Below, piece by piece: positions 50,157 through 58,426 of a DNA stretch of 64,000 nt (position 1 is its first letter; each line of letters starts with the position of its first letter). The notes under the pieces were generated by a model that made no database searches, was not told the DNA's origin, and was given only the letters and a program-made list of their open reading frames with translations. The stretch lies in contig DHVW01000018.1 of NCBI GenBank assembly GCA_002412865.1, forward strand, positions 1 through 64,000, read 5' to 3'. Both the position numbers and the translations under genes were made by a program. Source of the stretch: Sulfurovum sp. UBA5198. Lineage in GTDB: Bacteria > Campylobacterota > Campylobacteria > Campylobacterales > Sulfurovaceae.

Positions 50157-53100
50157 ATGCCAAAACGCGACGATATAAAAACAATACTACTAATAGGTTC
50201 TGGTCCAATTGTTATTGGACAAGCTTGTGAATTTGACTACTCTGGCACTCAAGCTGCTAAAACACTAAAAGAACTAGGATATAGGGTTGTGCTTATCAAT
50301 TCGAATCCAGCCACTATTATGACAGATCCTGAGTTTGCTGATCGCACATATATAGAGCCTATCACTCCAGAAGTAATAGCAAAAATAATCAAAATTGAAA
50401 ATGTAGATGCCATACTTCCTACTATGGGTGGACAAACAGCACTAAATGTTGCTATGAGTATGCACGAGCAAGGAATGCTTGAAGGAATAGTCTTTTTAGG
50501 TGCAAATCCAGAAGCCATAAAAAAAGGTGAAGATAGAAGTCTTTTTAGCAAAGCTATGAAAAAAATAGGTATGGATTTGCCTATTAGTGTCAATGCTTAT
50601 AGCATAGAAGAGGCGATGCAGGTAGTCAAAGAGATTGGCTTTCCTGTAATTAGTAGAGCATCTTTTACTCTAGCTGGTGGAGGAAGTGGCGTTGCATACA
50701 ATATGGATGAATTCAAAGCTTTAGCTGCGGCTGGATTAGAAGCTAGTCCTGTTAATGAGATTGAGATTATGGAATCTATGCTAGGCTGGAAAGAGTACGA
50801 GATGGAGGTCATTAGAGATAAGGCTGATAACTGTATCATAGTATGTTCTATTGAAAATCTTGACCCAATGGGTGTTCACACAGGAGACAGTATTACCATT
50901 GCCCCTGCTCTTACTCTAAGCGATAAAGAGTATCAGCATATGCGTGATGCAAGTTTCAAAATATTGCGTGAAATTGGTGTTGACACAGGTGGAAGCAATG
51001 TTCAATTTTCAATCAATCCAGAAACTGGAAGGATGATAGTAATAGAGATGAATCCAAGAGTGAGCAGAAGCTCTGCTCTAGCAAGTAAAGCTACAGGTTA
51101 TCCGATAGCCAAAGTAGCCACATTACTTGCCGTTGGATACACGCTTGATGAGATTACAAATGACATTACTGGAACTCCTGCTAGTTTTGAACCTGTAATT
51201 GACTATGTTGTTACTAAAATTCCTAGATTTGCATTTGAGAAATTTCCACAAGCAAATTCTACTCTAACAACAGCTATGAAAAGTGTTGGTGAAGTGATGA
51301 GTATGGGTGTAACATTTAAAGAATCATTCCAAAAAGCACTTTGTTCGCTTGAGACTGGACTTATTGGTTTTGATAAGCAAAATTGCGATGAAGAGACTCT
51401 AATCAAAGAGATTAGGAGACCAAATGAGAATCGAATCTTGTATGTTGCTGAGGGTTTACGCAGAGGCTTTAGCGTAGAGAAGATTTATGAAATTTGCAAA
51501 ATTGATTACTGGTTCTTGTATCAAATAGAAGAGCTTATGCAAAGAGAAGCTGAGATTAATTTAGAGTGCTTGAGCAATGCAGAAATGATGCGAACTATTA
51601 AGAGTGAAGGGTTTGGCGACAGTATGATTGCTAAACTAATTAGTGAAAAAGATGGGCTTGAGATTAGCGAGAATGATGTTTATAATGCTAGAGAAAAATT
51701 AGGTGTTAGACTTGATTATAATGAAGTTGATACTTGTGCTGCAGAATTTAAAGCTCTCACGCCATATTTATATTCTACTACAAATATATCTTCTCAAACA
51801 TCTGAAGTATTAGAAGAAGAGACACCTAGAGATAAAAAGAAAGTTCTAGTAATTGGTGGTGGCCCTAATAGAATTGGTCAAGGAATTGAGTTTGACTACT
51901 GCTGTGTTCACGCCGCATTTGCTCTTGGAGAGATGGGAATTACATCTATAATGTATAATTGTAATCCAGAGACAGTATCAACTGATTATGATACTTCAGA
52001 TATTTTATATTTTGAGCCTATTGATTTTGAACATGTAAGAAATGTAATTGAGCGAGAAAAACCAGATGGCGTAATAGTTCATTTCGGTGGACAAACGCCA
52101 CTCAAACTAGCCAAAAAACTTACTGCAATTGGTGCTAAAATTTCTGGGACTACTGCAAAAGTTATTGACCTAGCAGAAGATAGAGAGCAATTTAGTGCAT
52201 TTATTGACAAACTTGGATTAAAGCAACCAGACAATGGAACTGTTGTAACAAAAGAAGAAGCTATCATAGTAGCAAATCGCATTGGTTATCCTGTGCTAGT
52301 TCGTCCTAGTTTTGTTCTTGGCGGTAGAGGCATGAAGATAGTCTATCACGATAGTGAATTATCACAATATATGGATGAGGCGGTTAGTGTTTCTCATGAT
52401 GCACCTGTGCTTATTGATAAATTCCTTGATAATGCCATCGAGCTTGATGTAGATGCTATATGTGACGGCAAAGAGGTTTATATTGGTGCTGTCATGCAAC
52501 ATATTGAAGAGGCTGGAATACATTCAGGAGATAGTGCTTGTTCATTGCCTCCTGTTTCGATCAGTCAAGAACTTCAAGATAGCGTAAAAGAGCAAACTGC
52601 AAAAATAGCTTTAGGTCTTGGAGTGGTTGGTCTTATGAATATCCAATATGCTATTCATAAAGATGAAATTTACCTCATAGAGGTTAATCCACGAGCGTCA
52701 AGAACCGTCCCATTTGTTAGTAAAGCCACAGGTGTTCCTCTAGCTAAAGTTGCTACTAGAGTAATGATACAAGGCGATTTACGAGAAGCTTTAGCGTATT
52801 ATGATACATTTAAAGTGGTTAATTTTGACAAAACAATTATGGAGCCGAATCTAAAAGGTCATATTGCAGTAAAAGAGGCAGTATTTCCATTTAATAAACT
52901 CCCTGGTTCGGATCTAATTTTGGGTCCAGAGATGAAATCAACTGGCGAAGTCATGGGAATAAGTGATAGTTTTGGTATGAGTTTTGCCAAAGCACAATTT
53001 GCAAGTAAAAACAATATTCCACTAAGCGGTAAACTGTTTCTATCTTTAACTGGCAATGATAAATGTTTTGCTGGAGAGATAGGCAAACTATTTAGCGAAA

Positions 53101-53426
53101 TTGGATTTGAAATAGTTGCCACAAGTGGTACACATGAGGCACTTAGAGAGGCTGGTGTAGCTTCAACTAAAGTACTCAAAGTATCAGAAGGACGACCTAA
53201 TATTGATGATATGATAAAAAATGATGAAATATCTTTGGCTATTAATACAAGCGATAATAAATCTAGCAAAGATGACGCTAAAACAATTCGCCAATCTGTA
53301 CTTGGTGGAAATATAGCATACTTTACAACAGTTGCAGCTGCTAGAGCAACAGCTGAAGCTATAAAAGAGCTACAACTGACTGGTAATCAGCTTGTACCTA
53401 AAGCATTGCAAGATTATCTAAGATAA
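50157..53426 (+). CDS. carB: Carbamoyl-phosphate synthase large subunit
   Basis: A 1089-residue enzyme, the usual length for CarB, making carbamoyl phosphate for arginine and pyrimidine synthesis. Two tandem ATP-grasp halves are clear: KTILLIGSGPIVIGQACEFDYSG begins the first and KKVLVIGGGPNRIGQGIEFDY (about residue 560) the second. The C-terminal allosteric domain (about residue 950 on) contains KLFLSLTGNDK. carA is not in the window. It is followed four bases later by the Sua5-like gene. Confidence 0.98.
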   Translation: MPKRDDIKTILLIGSGPIVIGQACEFDYSGTQAAKTLKELGYRVVLINSNPATIMTDPEFADRTYIEPITPEVIAKIIKIENVDAILPTMGGQTALNVAMSMHEQGMLEGIVFLGANPEAIKKGEDRSLFSKAMKKIGMDLPISVNAYSIEEAMQVVKEIGFPVISRASFTLAGGGSGVAYNMDEFKALAAAGLEASPVNEIEIMESMLGWKEYEMEVIRDKADNCIIVCSIENLDPMGVHTGDSITIAPALTLSDKEYQHMRDASFKILREIGVDTGGSNVQFSINPETGRMIVIEMNPRVSRSSALASKATGYPIAKVATLLAVGYTLDEITNDITGTPASFEPVIDYVVTKIPRFAFEKFPQANSTLTTAMKSVGEVMSMGVTFKESFQKALCSLETGLIGFDKQNCDEETLIKEIRRPNENRILYVAEGLRRGFSVEKIYEICKIDYWFLYQIEELMQREAEINLECLSNAEMMRTIKSEGFGDSMIAKLISEKDGLEISENDVYNAREKLGVRLDYNEVDTCAAEFKALTPYLYSTTNISSQTSEVLEEETPRDKKKVLVIGGGPNRIGQGIEFDYCCVHAAFALGEMGITSIMYNCNPETVSTDYDTSDILYFEPIDFEHVRNVIEREKPDGVIVHFGGQTPLKLAKKLTAIGAKISGTTAKVIDLAEDREQFSAFIDKLGLKQPDNGTVVTKEEAIIVANRIGYPVLVRPSFVLGGRGMKIVYHDSELSQYMDEAVSVSHDAPVLIDKFLDNAIELDVDAICDGKEVYIGAVMQHIEEAGIHSGDSACSLPPVSISQELQDSVKEQTAKIALGLGVVGLMNIQYAIHKDEIYLIEVNPRASRTVPFVSKATGVPLAKVATRVMIQGDLREALAYYDTFKVVNFDKTIMEPNLKGHIAVKEAVFPFNKLPGSDLILGPEMKSTGEVMGISDSFGMSFAKAQFASKNNIPLSGKLFLSLTGNDKCFAGEIGKLFSEIGFEIVATSGTHEALREAGVASTKVLKVSEGRPNIDDMIKNDEISLAINTSDNKSSKDDAKTIRQSVLGGNIAYFTTVAAARATAEAIKELQLTGNQLVPKALQDYLR

Positions 53427-53429
53427 CAG

Positions 53430-53861
53430 ATGTTATTAAAAAATTTGGTATTTTTGACCAAAACTGATACAGCCATTGGCTTTGTATCTCAAAATAGTGA
53501 TAAACTAAATGAGATAAAAAAACGCTCATCTGATAAACAATTTATTACGACTTTTCCATCTCTAAACAACATACCTAGTAGAATTCCAGTTTGTCACAGA
53601 CATATAGTTAGGTGTGCCGTTAAAACCTCGTTTATAACACCAAATCAAAAATCATTTAGAGTATCAAGAGACAAAGAACACAACAAACTACTCTCCCGTT
53701 TGGGTTGGGCTTTTAGCACTTCTGCTAATTTGAGTGGGCATGATTATGATGAAGAGTTTGCCATAAATTGTGCGGATGTCATAGTTCTACCACTGAAAAC
53801 CAATTCATCTCCCTCCTCTATATTAAAGCTTGGCAAATCAAAAATAAAAAAGGTTAGATAA
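53430..53861 (+). CDS. Shortened Sua5/YciO/YrdC-family protein
   Basis: A 143-residue member of the YrdC-like fold, clearly shorter than the roughly 200-residue enzymes that make threonylcarbamoyl-AMP. FVSQNSDKLNEIKKRSSDK, RRCHRHIVRC-like CHRHIVRCAV and LGWAFSTSANLSGHDYDEE preserve the dsRNA-binding YrdC core. The nucleotide-binding N-terminal Lys/Arg pair typical of TsaC is less clear. It may be a Campylobacterota paralogue rather than the TsaC enzyme itself. Overlaps the HIT-like gene by one base. Confidence 0.75.
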   Translation: MLLKNLVFLTKTDTAIGFVSQNSDKLNEIKKRSSDKQFITTFPSLNNIPSRIPVCHRHIVRCAVKTSFITPNQKSFRVSRDKEHNKLLSRLGWAFSTSANLSGHDYDEEFAINCADVIVLPLKTNSSPSSILKLGKSKIKKVR

Positions 53862-54223
53862 TGATACTTTATGAAAATGGTTTACTAAGAATAGAAAAAC
53901 ATGAGAGTGATATTCCTTGGCTAAAAATATTTACACAAACTCCATATAAAGAGATGAGTGAAGTACCATTTGAGATTCAGATGAGTATTTATAAATTGCT
54001 AAATATTATTGAACTAGAAATGATAAAGTATTATAATCCAACTAAAATCAATATTGCAAGTTTTGGGAATTATCTACCTGAAGTTCATTGGCATATTATG
54101 GCTAGATTTGAGCTAGATAGCCATTTTCCAGAACCGATGTGGGGCGAGAAACAAAGAGATGTGGAGCTTGACCTCCCCGAGTTTGAGCTTTTTTGCAATA
54201 GATTATTACAAGTAATTTTGTAA
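53861..54223 (+). CDS. HIT-like family protein
   Basis: A 120-residue protein with the histidine-triad fold. The motif region reads PEVHWHIMARFELD. The first two histidines of the His-x-His-x-His triad are there, but the third is replaced by Met. An inactive or altered-specificity nucleotide hydrolase is therefore likely. No signal peptide. It overlaps the Sua5-like gene by one base, so it is translated together with it. Confidence 0.78.
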   Translation: MILYENGLLRIEKHESDIPWLKIFTQTPYKEMSEVPFEIQMSIYKLLNIIELEMIKYYNPTKINIASFGNYLPEVHWHIMARFELDSHFPEPMWGEKQRDVELDLPEFELFCNRLLQVIL

Positions 54224-54249
54224 CAGTGTATCATACTCCTTGTAATAAT

Positions 54250-54268
54250 AGTATATTTATTATATACT
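54250..54268. promoter_or_regulatory. Perfect palindrome AGTATAT-TTATT-ATATACT
   Basis: A seven-base-pair perfect inverted repeat about 70 bases upstream of the small coiled-coil gene at 54339. It may be an operator or, being AT-only, merely a chance feature. The gap 54224-54338 shows nothing else of note. Confidence 0.35.
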
Positions 54269-54338
54269 ACCAGAAATTAGAGATAGTGTTTTGTTAACAA
54301 ATAGCTAAGCATTATTAATTCTTGTAGGAGGTATATTT

Positions 54339-54704
54339 ATGGCAGTTGGTTTGCTCTCAATACTAACAAATATTCCATGGTCAGAGGTCATCAATAATGC
54401 ACCAAAAGTTGCTGATGGAGCCAAGAAACTTTGGAATGTAGTCGCAAAAAAGACTCATCTAAAAGAGATTTCTAATATGAAGTCGCCTGTAGTGTCAGAA
54501 TCTCAAGCAATATCGATATTGGAAGCTTCTATCTCTGATTTACAAAGTCAAATGCTTGCATCTTCTGAACTTATCAAAGAACTGGCTGACCAAAATGCAC
54601 AACTTATCATACGCATAGAAGCTAATCGTGTTCGTTTGCTATGGTTAAGTATGGCAACTGCTATAGTTACTGTAATATTAGGTTTTGGTTTAATATTCTC
54701 ATGA
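54339..54704 (+). CDS. Small tail-anchored coiled-coil membrane protein
   Basis: A 121-residue protein. An N-terminal amphipathic region, a coiled coil over about residues 55-95 (ISILEASISDLQSQMLASSELIKELADQNAQLI) and one C-terminal transmembrane helix (LWLSMATAIVTVILGFGLIFS) with almost nothing beyond it, giving a tail-anchored topology. A strong AGGAGG site precedes the ATG. No family recognised and no enzyme motif. Stands alone between the carB cluster and the minus-strand Cys-rich gene. Confidence 0.75.
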   Translation: MAVGLLSILTNIPWSEVINNAPKVADGAKKLWNVVAKKTHLKEISNMKSPVVSESQAISILEASISDLQSQMLASSELIKELADQNAQLIIRIEANRVRLLWLSMATAIVTVILGFGLIFS

Positions 54705-54775
54705 AATGGATAGGATTATGAAAGAGATATAATTTCTAGAGATATAAAATCCCTAGCTTTCATACGGGGAACTGC

Positions 54776-55021
54776 TTATGAACAGTGACCACCACCACAA
54801 CAACCACTTCTGGGTGCTTCTTGTGCTGCAAATGCAATAACCATATCATCACCTTGCTCACTTAGTGCAAATTCGTGTTTGCCACAGAATTCATTATTCA
54901 TATAGTCAAGCATATGTTGAGCTTTTAACATTGCATCATCTTTTGATGTGAACTCTTCATTATTTACAAAATCACTATCTTTAAAACAACCACACTCTTT
55001 TTCTACGATTACTGATGCCAT
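54776..55021 (-). CDS. Small protein with Cys/His-rich C-terminal tail
   Basis: An 81-residue soluble protein. A cysteine pair near residues 10-12 (KECGCFKDSDF) and another cysteine at residue 46 precede a C-terminal tail RSGCCGGGHCS that looks like a metal ligand cluster. It begins at ATG 55021, with an AAAAGGAGCC site upstream, and the longer in-frame extension to 55291 is not supported. It is divergent from znuA, sharing its promoter region. A zinc- or iron-responsive or metal-storage role is inferred from position only. Confidence 0.75.
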   Translation of the reverse strand: MASVIVEKECGCFKDSDFVNNEEFTSKDDAMLKAQHMLDYMNNEFCGKHEFALSEQGDDMVIAFAAQEAPRSGCCGGGHCS

Positions 55022-55104
55022 TTTGGCTCCTTTTATTTTATTATTTACAATTGGATAATAGCAAAATTTACTTAAATATATATTAAGAGTAATATTATCT
55101 GATT

Positions 55105-55148
55105 TACTAAATGCAACTATGTCGTATTTAGTATTATTAGTATATAAT
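55105..55148 (+). promoter_or_regulatory. Inverted repeat and -10 box in the znuA divergent promoter region
   Basis: TACTAAAT (55105-55112) and ATTTAGTA (55126-55133) are perfect inverted repeats separated by 13 bases. A TATAAT at 55143-55148 lies 27 bases before the znuA ATG. A repressor bound to the repeat could control both znuA and the divergent Cys-rich gene, as Zur or Fur-type control is common for zinc uptake, but the repeat does not match a standard Fur box. Confidence 0.45.
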
Positions 55149-55175
55149 AATGACATATTAAATACAGGGGATACA

Positions 55176-56033
55176 ATGAAGAATAGGGTTATTATTGCTT
55201 TTATACTGTTATCTACTTTTACCTTTGCAAAAATAGATATAGCCACTTCAATATTGCCACAAGCAAGTCTGATACAAGCAATTGGTGGCAATAATGTTAG
55301 TGTTGTTACAATGATACCAGCTGGAGCAAGTCCACACTCTTATGAACCAAAGCCATCACAAATGTTATCTATATCAAAAGCAAAAATATATTTTACTATT
55401 GGTATGGAGTTTGAAAATGCATGGCTACCTAGATTTCGCTCTCAAAATAAAAATATGATGACAATAGATACTACAAAAGGTATTAAAAAAATAAAAATGG
55501 TAGCACATCATGATGAACATGAAGAGCATGGGCATCATACGAAAGAAAAACTGGATCCACATGTATGGACAACTCCAAAAAATATGGCTATCATGGCAAC
55601 TAATATTAGAAATACGCTTATAAAGATTGATGGCAAAAATCAGGTGACATATAATGCAAATTATACAAAACTTGTAAGTTCCATAAAACAAACAGACGCT
55701 CAAATAAAATCCATACTAAAAGCTACGCCAAAAGGTAGTAAATTTATGATTTTCCACCCTGCATGGGGATACTTTGCAAAAGACTATAATCTAATACAAG
55801 TACCAATTGAGCTAGAGGGTAAAGAACCAAAAGCAAGAGACTTGATTGCATTAATTAGCACAGTCAAAAAAGAGCATATAAAGGCTATTTTTGTAGCTCC
55901 TGAGTTTTCATCCAAAAGTGCATCCCAAATATCACAAGCAACTCATGTGCCAGTAATTAAAATCAGTAATCTTGAATACAATTGGCAAGCTTATATGCTA
56001 AATTTTGCAAAAGCAGTAGCAAATCACAAATGA
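55176..56033 (+). CDS. znuA: Zinc ABC transporter substrate-binding protein
   Basis: About 285 residues of the cluster A-I metal-binding family. A signal peptide (VIIAFILLSTFTFA) is followed by DIATSILPQASLIQAIGG, the first His ligand in PAGASPHSYEPKP, then a His/Asp/Glu-rich loop HHDEHEEHGHH near residue 110. Further His ligands lie in KLDPHVWTTPKN and FMIFHPAWGYFA. The His-rich loop points to zinc over manganese. ATG 55176 with AGGGG upstream is preferred. Overlaps znuC by 4 bases. Confidence 0.93.
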   Translation: MKNRVIIAFILLSTFTFAKIDIATSILPQASLIQAIGGNNVSVVTMIPAGASPHSYEPKPSQMLSISKAKIYFTIGMEFENAWLPRFRSQNKNMMTIDTTKGIKKIKMVAHHDEHEEHGHHTKEKLDPHVWTTPKNMAIMATNIRNTLIKIDGKNQVTYNANYTKLVSSIKQTDAQIKSILKATPKGSKFMIFHPAWGYFAKDYNLIQVPIELEGKEPKARDLIALISTVKKEHIKAIFVAPEFSSKSASQISQATHVPVIKISNLEYNWQAYMLNFAKAVANHK

Positions 56034-56770
56034 ATAAAAAAATCTTAGAAATAAAAAATCTAACATTTGATTATGATGGCGTAAATATACTAAATGATAT
56101 AAATCTATCACTAAATGATAAAGATTTTCTAGCAATTATAGGTCCAAATGGTGGCGGTAAATCTACGCTGCTAAAGCTTATATTGGGAATTTTAAAGATT
56201 CAGCAAGGCAGTATTGCAATCAATCATAATAATCCCACAAAAGAACTTGAGCATATAGGATATGTTCCTCAAAATACTAATATTAATACTTCGTTTCCTA
56301 TAAAAGTCATTGAGGTTGTCTTAATGGGTCACATTAGCCAAAAAAAGCCTCTATTTGGCTACGGTAAAGACGAGATAGCTTGTGCAATGGGGGCATTAAC
56401 TCAAGTAAGTATGCAAGAATATGCGAATAGCAAAATAGGTACTCTTTCAGGTGGGCAGCGACAAAGAGTGATGATTGCAAGAGCATTATGCAATCACCCT
56501 ACTCTATTATTACTTGATGAACCAACAGCAAGTATTGATGTAGATGGACAAAAGCAGGTTTATGAGCTACTAAAAGAACTCAACAGCTTTATGACAATTA
56601 TTGTTGTGAGCCATGATATATCGGTAACTCTGAATTATGCCAATAAAGTTGCTTATATAAATAGGAATTTGACACTCCATAATAATATAAATAAATTCAC
56701 AACTACACCACAAAATGAACATTTTTGTGAAGTTGAATTAATGCAGATGTTTAGGAATAAAAATGTTTGA
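56030..56770 (+). CDS. znuC: Zinc ABC transporter ATP-binding protein
   Basis: About 246 residues. Walker A GPNGGGKST near residue 40, Q-loop GYVPQNTNINTSFP, signature LSGGQRQRVMIARAL and Walker B LLLLDEPTASID. The ATG overlaps the znuA stop (ATGA). Provides ATP-driven uptake with the permease that overlaps its end. Confidence 0.95.
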   Translation: MNKKILEIKNLTFDYDGVNILNDINLSLNDKDFLAIIGPNGGGKSTLLKLILGILKIQQGSIAINHNNPTKELEHIGYVPQNTNINTSFPIKVIEVVLMGHISQKKPLFGYGKDEIACAMGALTQVSMQEYANSKIGTLSGGQRQRVMIARALCNHPTLLLLDEPTASIDVDGQKQVYELLKELNSFMTIIVVSHDISVTLNYANKVAYINRNLTLHNNINKFTTTPQNEHFCEVELMQMFRNKNV

Positions 56771-57575
56771 TATTCTTTTCATTGATTTTATGCAAAATGC
56801 ACTCATAGCTGGATTATTAGTGAGCCTGATATCTGGTATTATTGGCTCATTAATAGTAGTTAATCGTATGGTTTTTTTGGCTGGTGGTATTGCTCACACA
56901 TCATATGGCGGGATAGGATTTGCAGTATATTTTGGATTGCCTATATTTTTTGGGGCTTCAATATTTGCTATACTAGCTTCAATATTAATGGCATATTTAA
57001 GCCTAAAATACAAAGAACGAATAGATACTTTCATAGGTCTCATTTGGGCGTGTGGAATGGCTATAGGTGTTATTTTGATTGACTTAACCCCTGGGTATAA
57101 TATTGACCTTATGAGCTATCTATTTGGTTCTATATTGGCCGTTGAGTCAAATGATTTATATATTATGGCTGGAGTGTTGGCTACTGTTATATCAATTATA
57201 ATATTTGGCTACAGAAATATTTTAGCAGTTTCATATGATAATGAATACGCTACCATTAGAGGTATTAATGTACCAATTTACTATACTTTAATGCTTGTTA
57301 TATCATCTATTGGCATTGTTGTTACAATGAAAGTTGTTGGGCTTATCCTTGTAATAGCCATGCTTACAATACCAGTATTTATAGCTGAGAAATTATCAAA
57401 TAGCTTGATTGGAATGATGGTAATATCTGGTATTATATCGACTATATTTACATTTATTGGACTTGGGGTTTCATACTACTACAATCTCACTTCTGGAGCG
57501 ACGATTATATTAGTTAGCACTATTGGAATGATTTTATTTTTATTAATAGAGAAGGCATATAGGAATCTGAAATGA
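56763..57575 (+). CDS. znuB: Zinc ABC transporter permease
   Basis: A 270-residue ABC-3 family permease with about eight transmembrane helices. LISGIIGSLIVVNRMVFLAGGIAHTSYGGIG near residue 18 is the conserved motif of metal permeases. The coupling-loop region NEYATIRGINVPIYYTLM follows, then KVVGLILVIAMLTIPVFIAE. Overlaps znuC by 8 bases. Closes the znuACB operon. Confidence 0.94.
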   Translation: MFDILFIDFMQNALIAGLLVSLISGIIGSLIVVNRMVFLAGGIAHTSYGGIGFAVYFGLPIFFGASIFAILASILMAYLSLKYKERIDTFIGLIWACGMAIGVILIDLTPGYNIDLMSYLFGSILAVESNDLYIMAGVLATVISIIIFGYRNILAVSYDNEYATIRGINVPIYYTLMLVISSIGIVVTMKVVGLILVIAMLTIPVFIAEKLSNSLIGMMVISGIISTIFTFIGLGVSYYYNLTSGATIILVSTIGMILFLLIEKAYRNLK

Positions 57576-57604
57576 AAATCATAGTTTATGGCAATGACAA
57601 TTAT

Positions 57605-58048
57605 TTAGCCCCTTAATAATTTATAAATTTTTGGTGTTACAGCCAAGTCAATTGCCCTAAAACCATCGAGGTTTTCTATCTCTTTGTCTGCTCCATACTC
57701 TAAAAGCATCGCAACCATAGCCTCTTTACCACTACTAGCACAATACATCAACGCCGTTACTCCATTATCATTGATAGAATCTAGCTCAATATCTGCTTCT
57801 ATAAGCATCTTAGTTGCTTCATCACTTCCACTAAAACAGCTATTCCATAGTACACTATTACCATCAATATTTCTAACTTCTAAATCTACTTTTGAGTCAA
57901 GTAGCTCTCGCATAACACTTATATTAGCCTCTCTTGACGCTTTGGCTAAGGCACTATTTCCGTATTTGCCACCAATATTTGGATTGTCAATTTGGTAGCT
58001 ATTTAGCTCTAGCCATGCTAAAGTCTCTTGTGTAAATGTATTTTTCAT
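57605..58048 (-). CDS. Ankyrin-repeat protein, short
   Basis: About 147 residues with three to four ankyrin units (NSALAKASREANISVMRELLDSKVDLEVRN, NSVLWNSCFSGSDEATKMLIEADIELDSIN, TALMYCASSGKEAMVAMLLEYGADKEIEN, FRAIDLAVTPKIYKLL). Cytoplasmic by composition. ATG 58048 is chosen, although no ribosome-binding site is evident for it or the 58093 alternative. Convergent with znuB; no relation in sequence to the larger ankyrin gene beyond the repeat fold. Confidence 0.8.
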   Translation of the reverse strand: MKNTFTQETLAWLELNSYQIDNPNIGGKYGNSALAKASREANISVMRELLDSKVDLEVRNIDGNSVLWNSCFSGSDEATKMLIEADIELDSINDNGVTALMYCASSGKEAMVAMLLEYGADKEIENLDGFRAIDLAVTPKIYKLLRG

Positions 58049-58125
58049 GATAATATATATGCAAAAACTATTCCAAGAGAACAGAAAATGCATATCAATT
58101 AAACATATATCAAAAAGGATACAGT

Positions 58126-58425
58126 ATGCACACTTGCTTGGAAGATATTTGTAGAGAATTTGAAAATATCAAAGACTTTTTTTAAAATAAAGATATCTCT
58201 AAAATAGAAAAAGTAAATGAACTGTTTTTAAATTTTATGGAGTGCTTTAAAAGTCTAGGTGCAGAGAAATTGGACTATCCAAAAGAGTTTATTAATGATG
58301 TGAAGCTCTATCATGAAGGTTTTAAGCCTTTACATCAAAAATTTGAGGATATTGAGATAAGATACTTAATGTTGAGTGATTTTTATGATTTTGCACGACT
58401 GACAAAACGATATAAAAGAGAATAA
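58126..58425 (+). pseudogene. Small helical-protein gene interrupted by an in-frame TAA
   Basis: A good AAAGGAT site and ATG 58126 start a frame that reads MHTCLEDICREFENIKDFF and stops at TAA 58183. The same frame then continues without a break for 80 codons (NKDISKIEKVNELFLNFMEC onward) to TAA at 58423-58425. The stop lies in the tract GACTTTTTTTAAAATAAAG, consistent with one nonsense change. An internal ATG at 58237 could still give a 62-residue protein. The downstream oxidoreductase starts one base later, so the unit was an operon. Family unknown: helical, charged and soluble. Confidence 0.7.
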
Positions 58426-58426
58426 A

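Noticed and set aside
58183..58185. In-frame TAA considered as programmed recoding or selenocysteine
   Set aside because: TAA is not used for selenocysteine or pyrrolysine, and no slippery-site or structure evidence supports programmed read-through.
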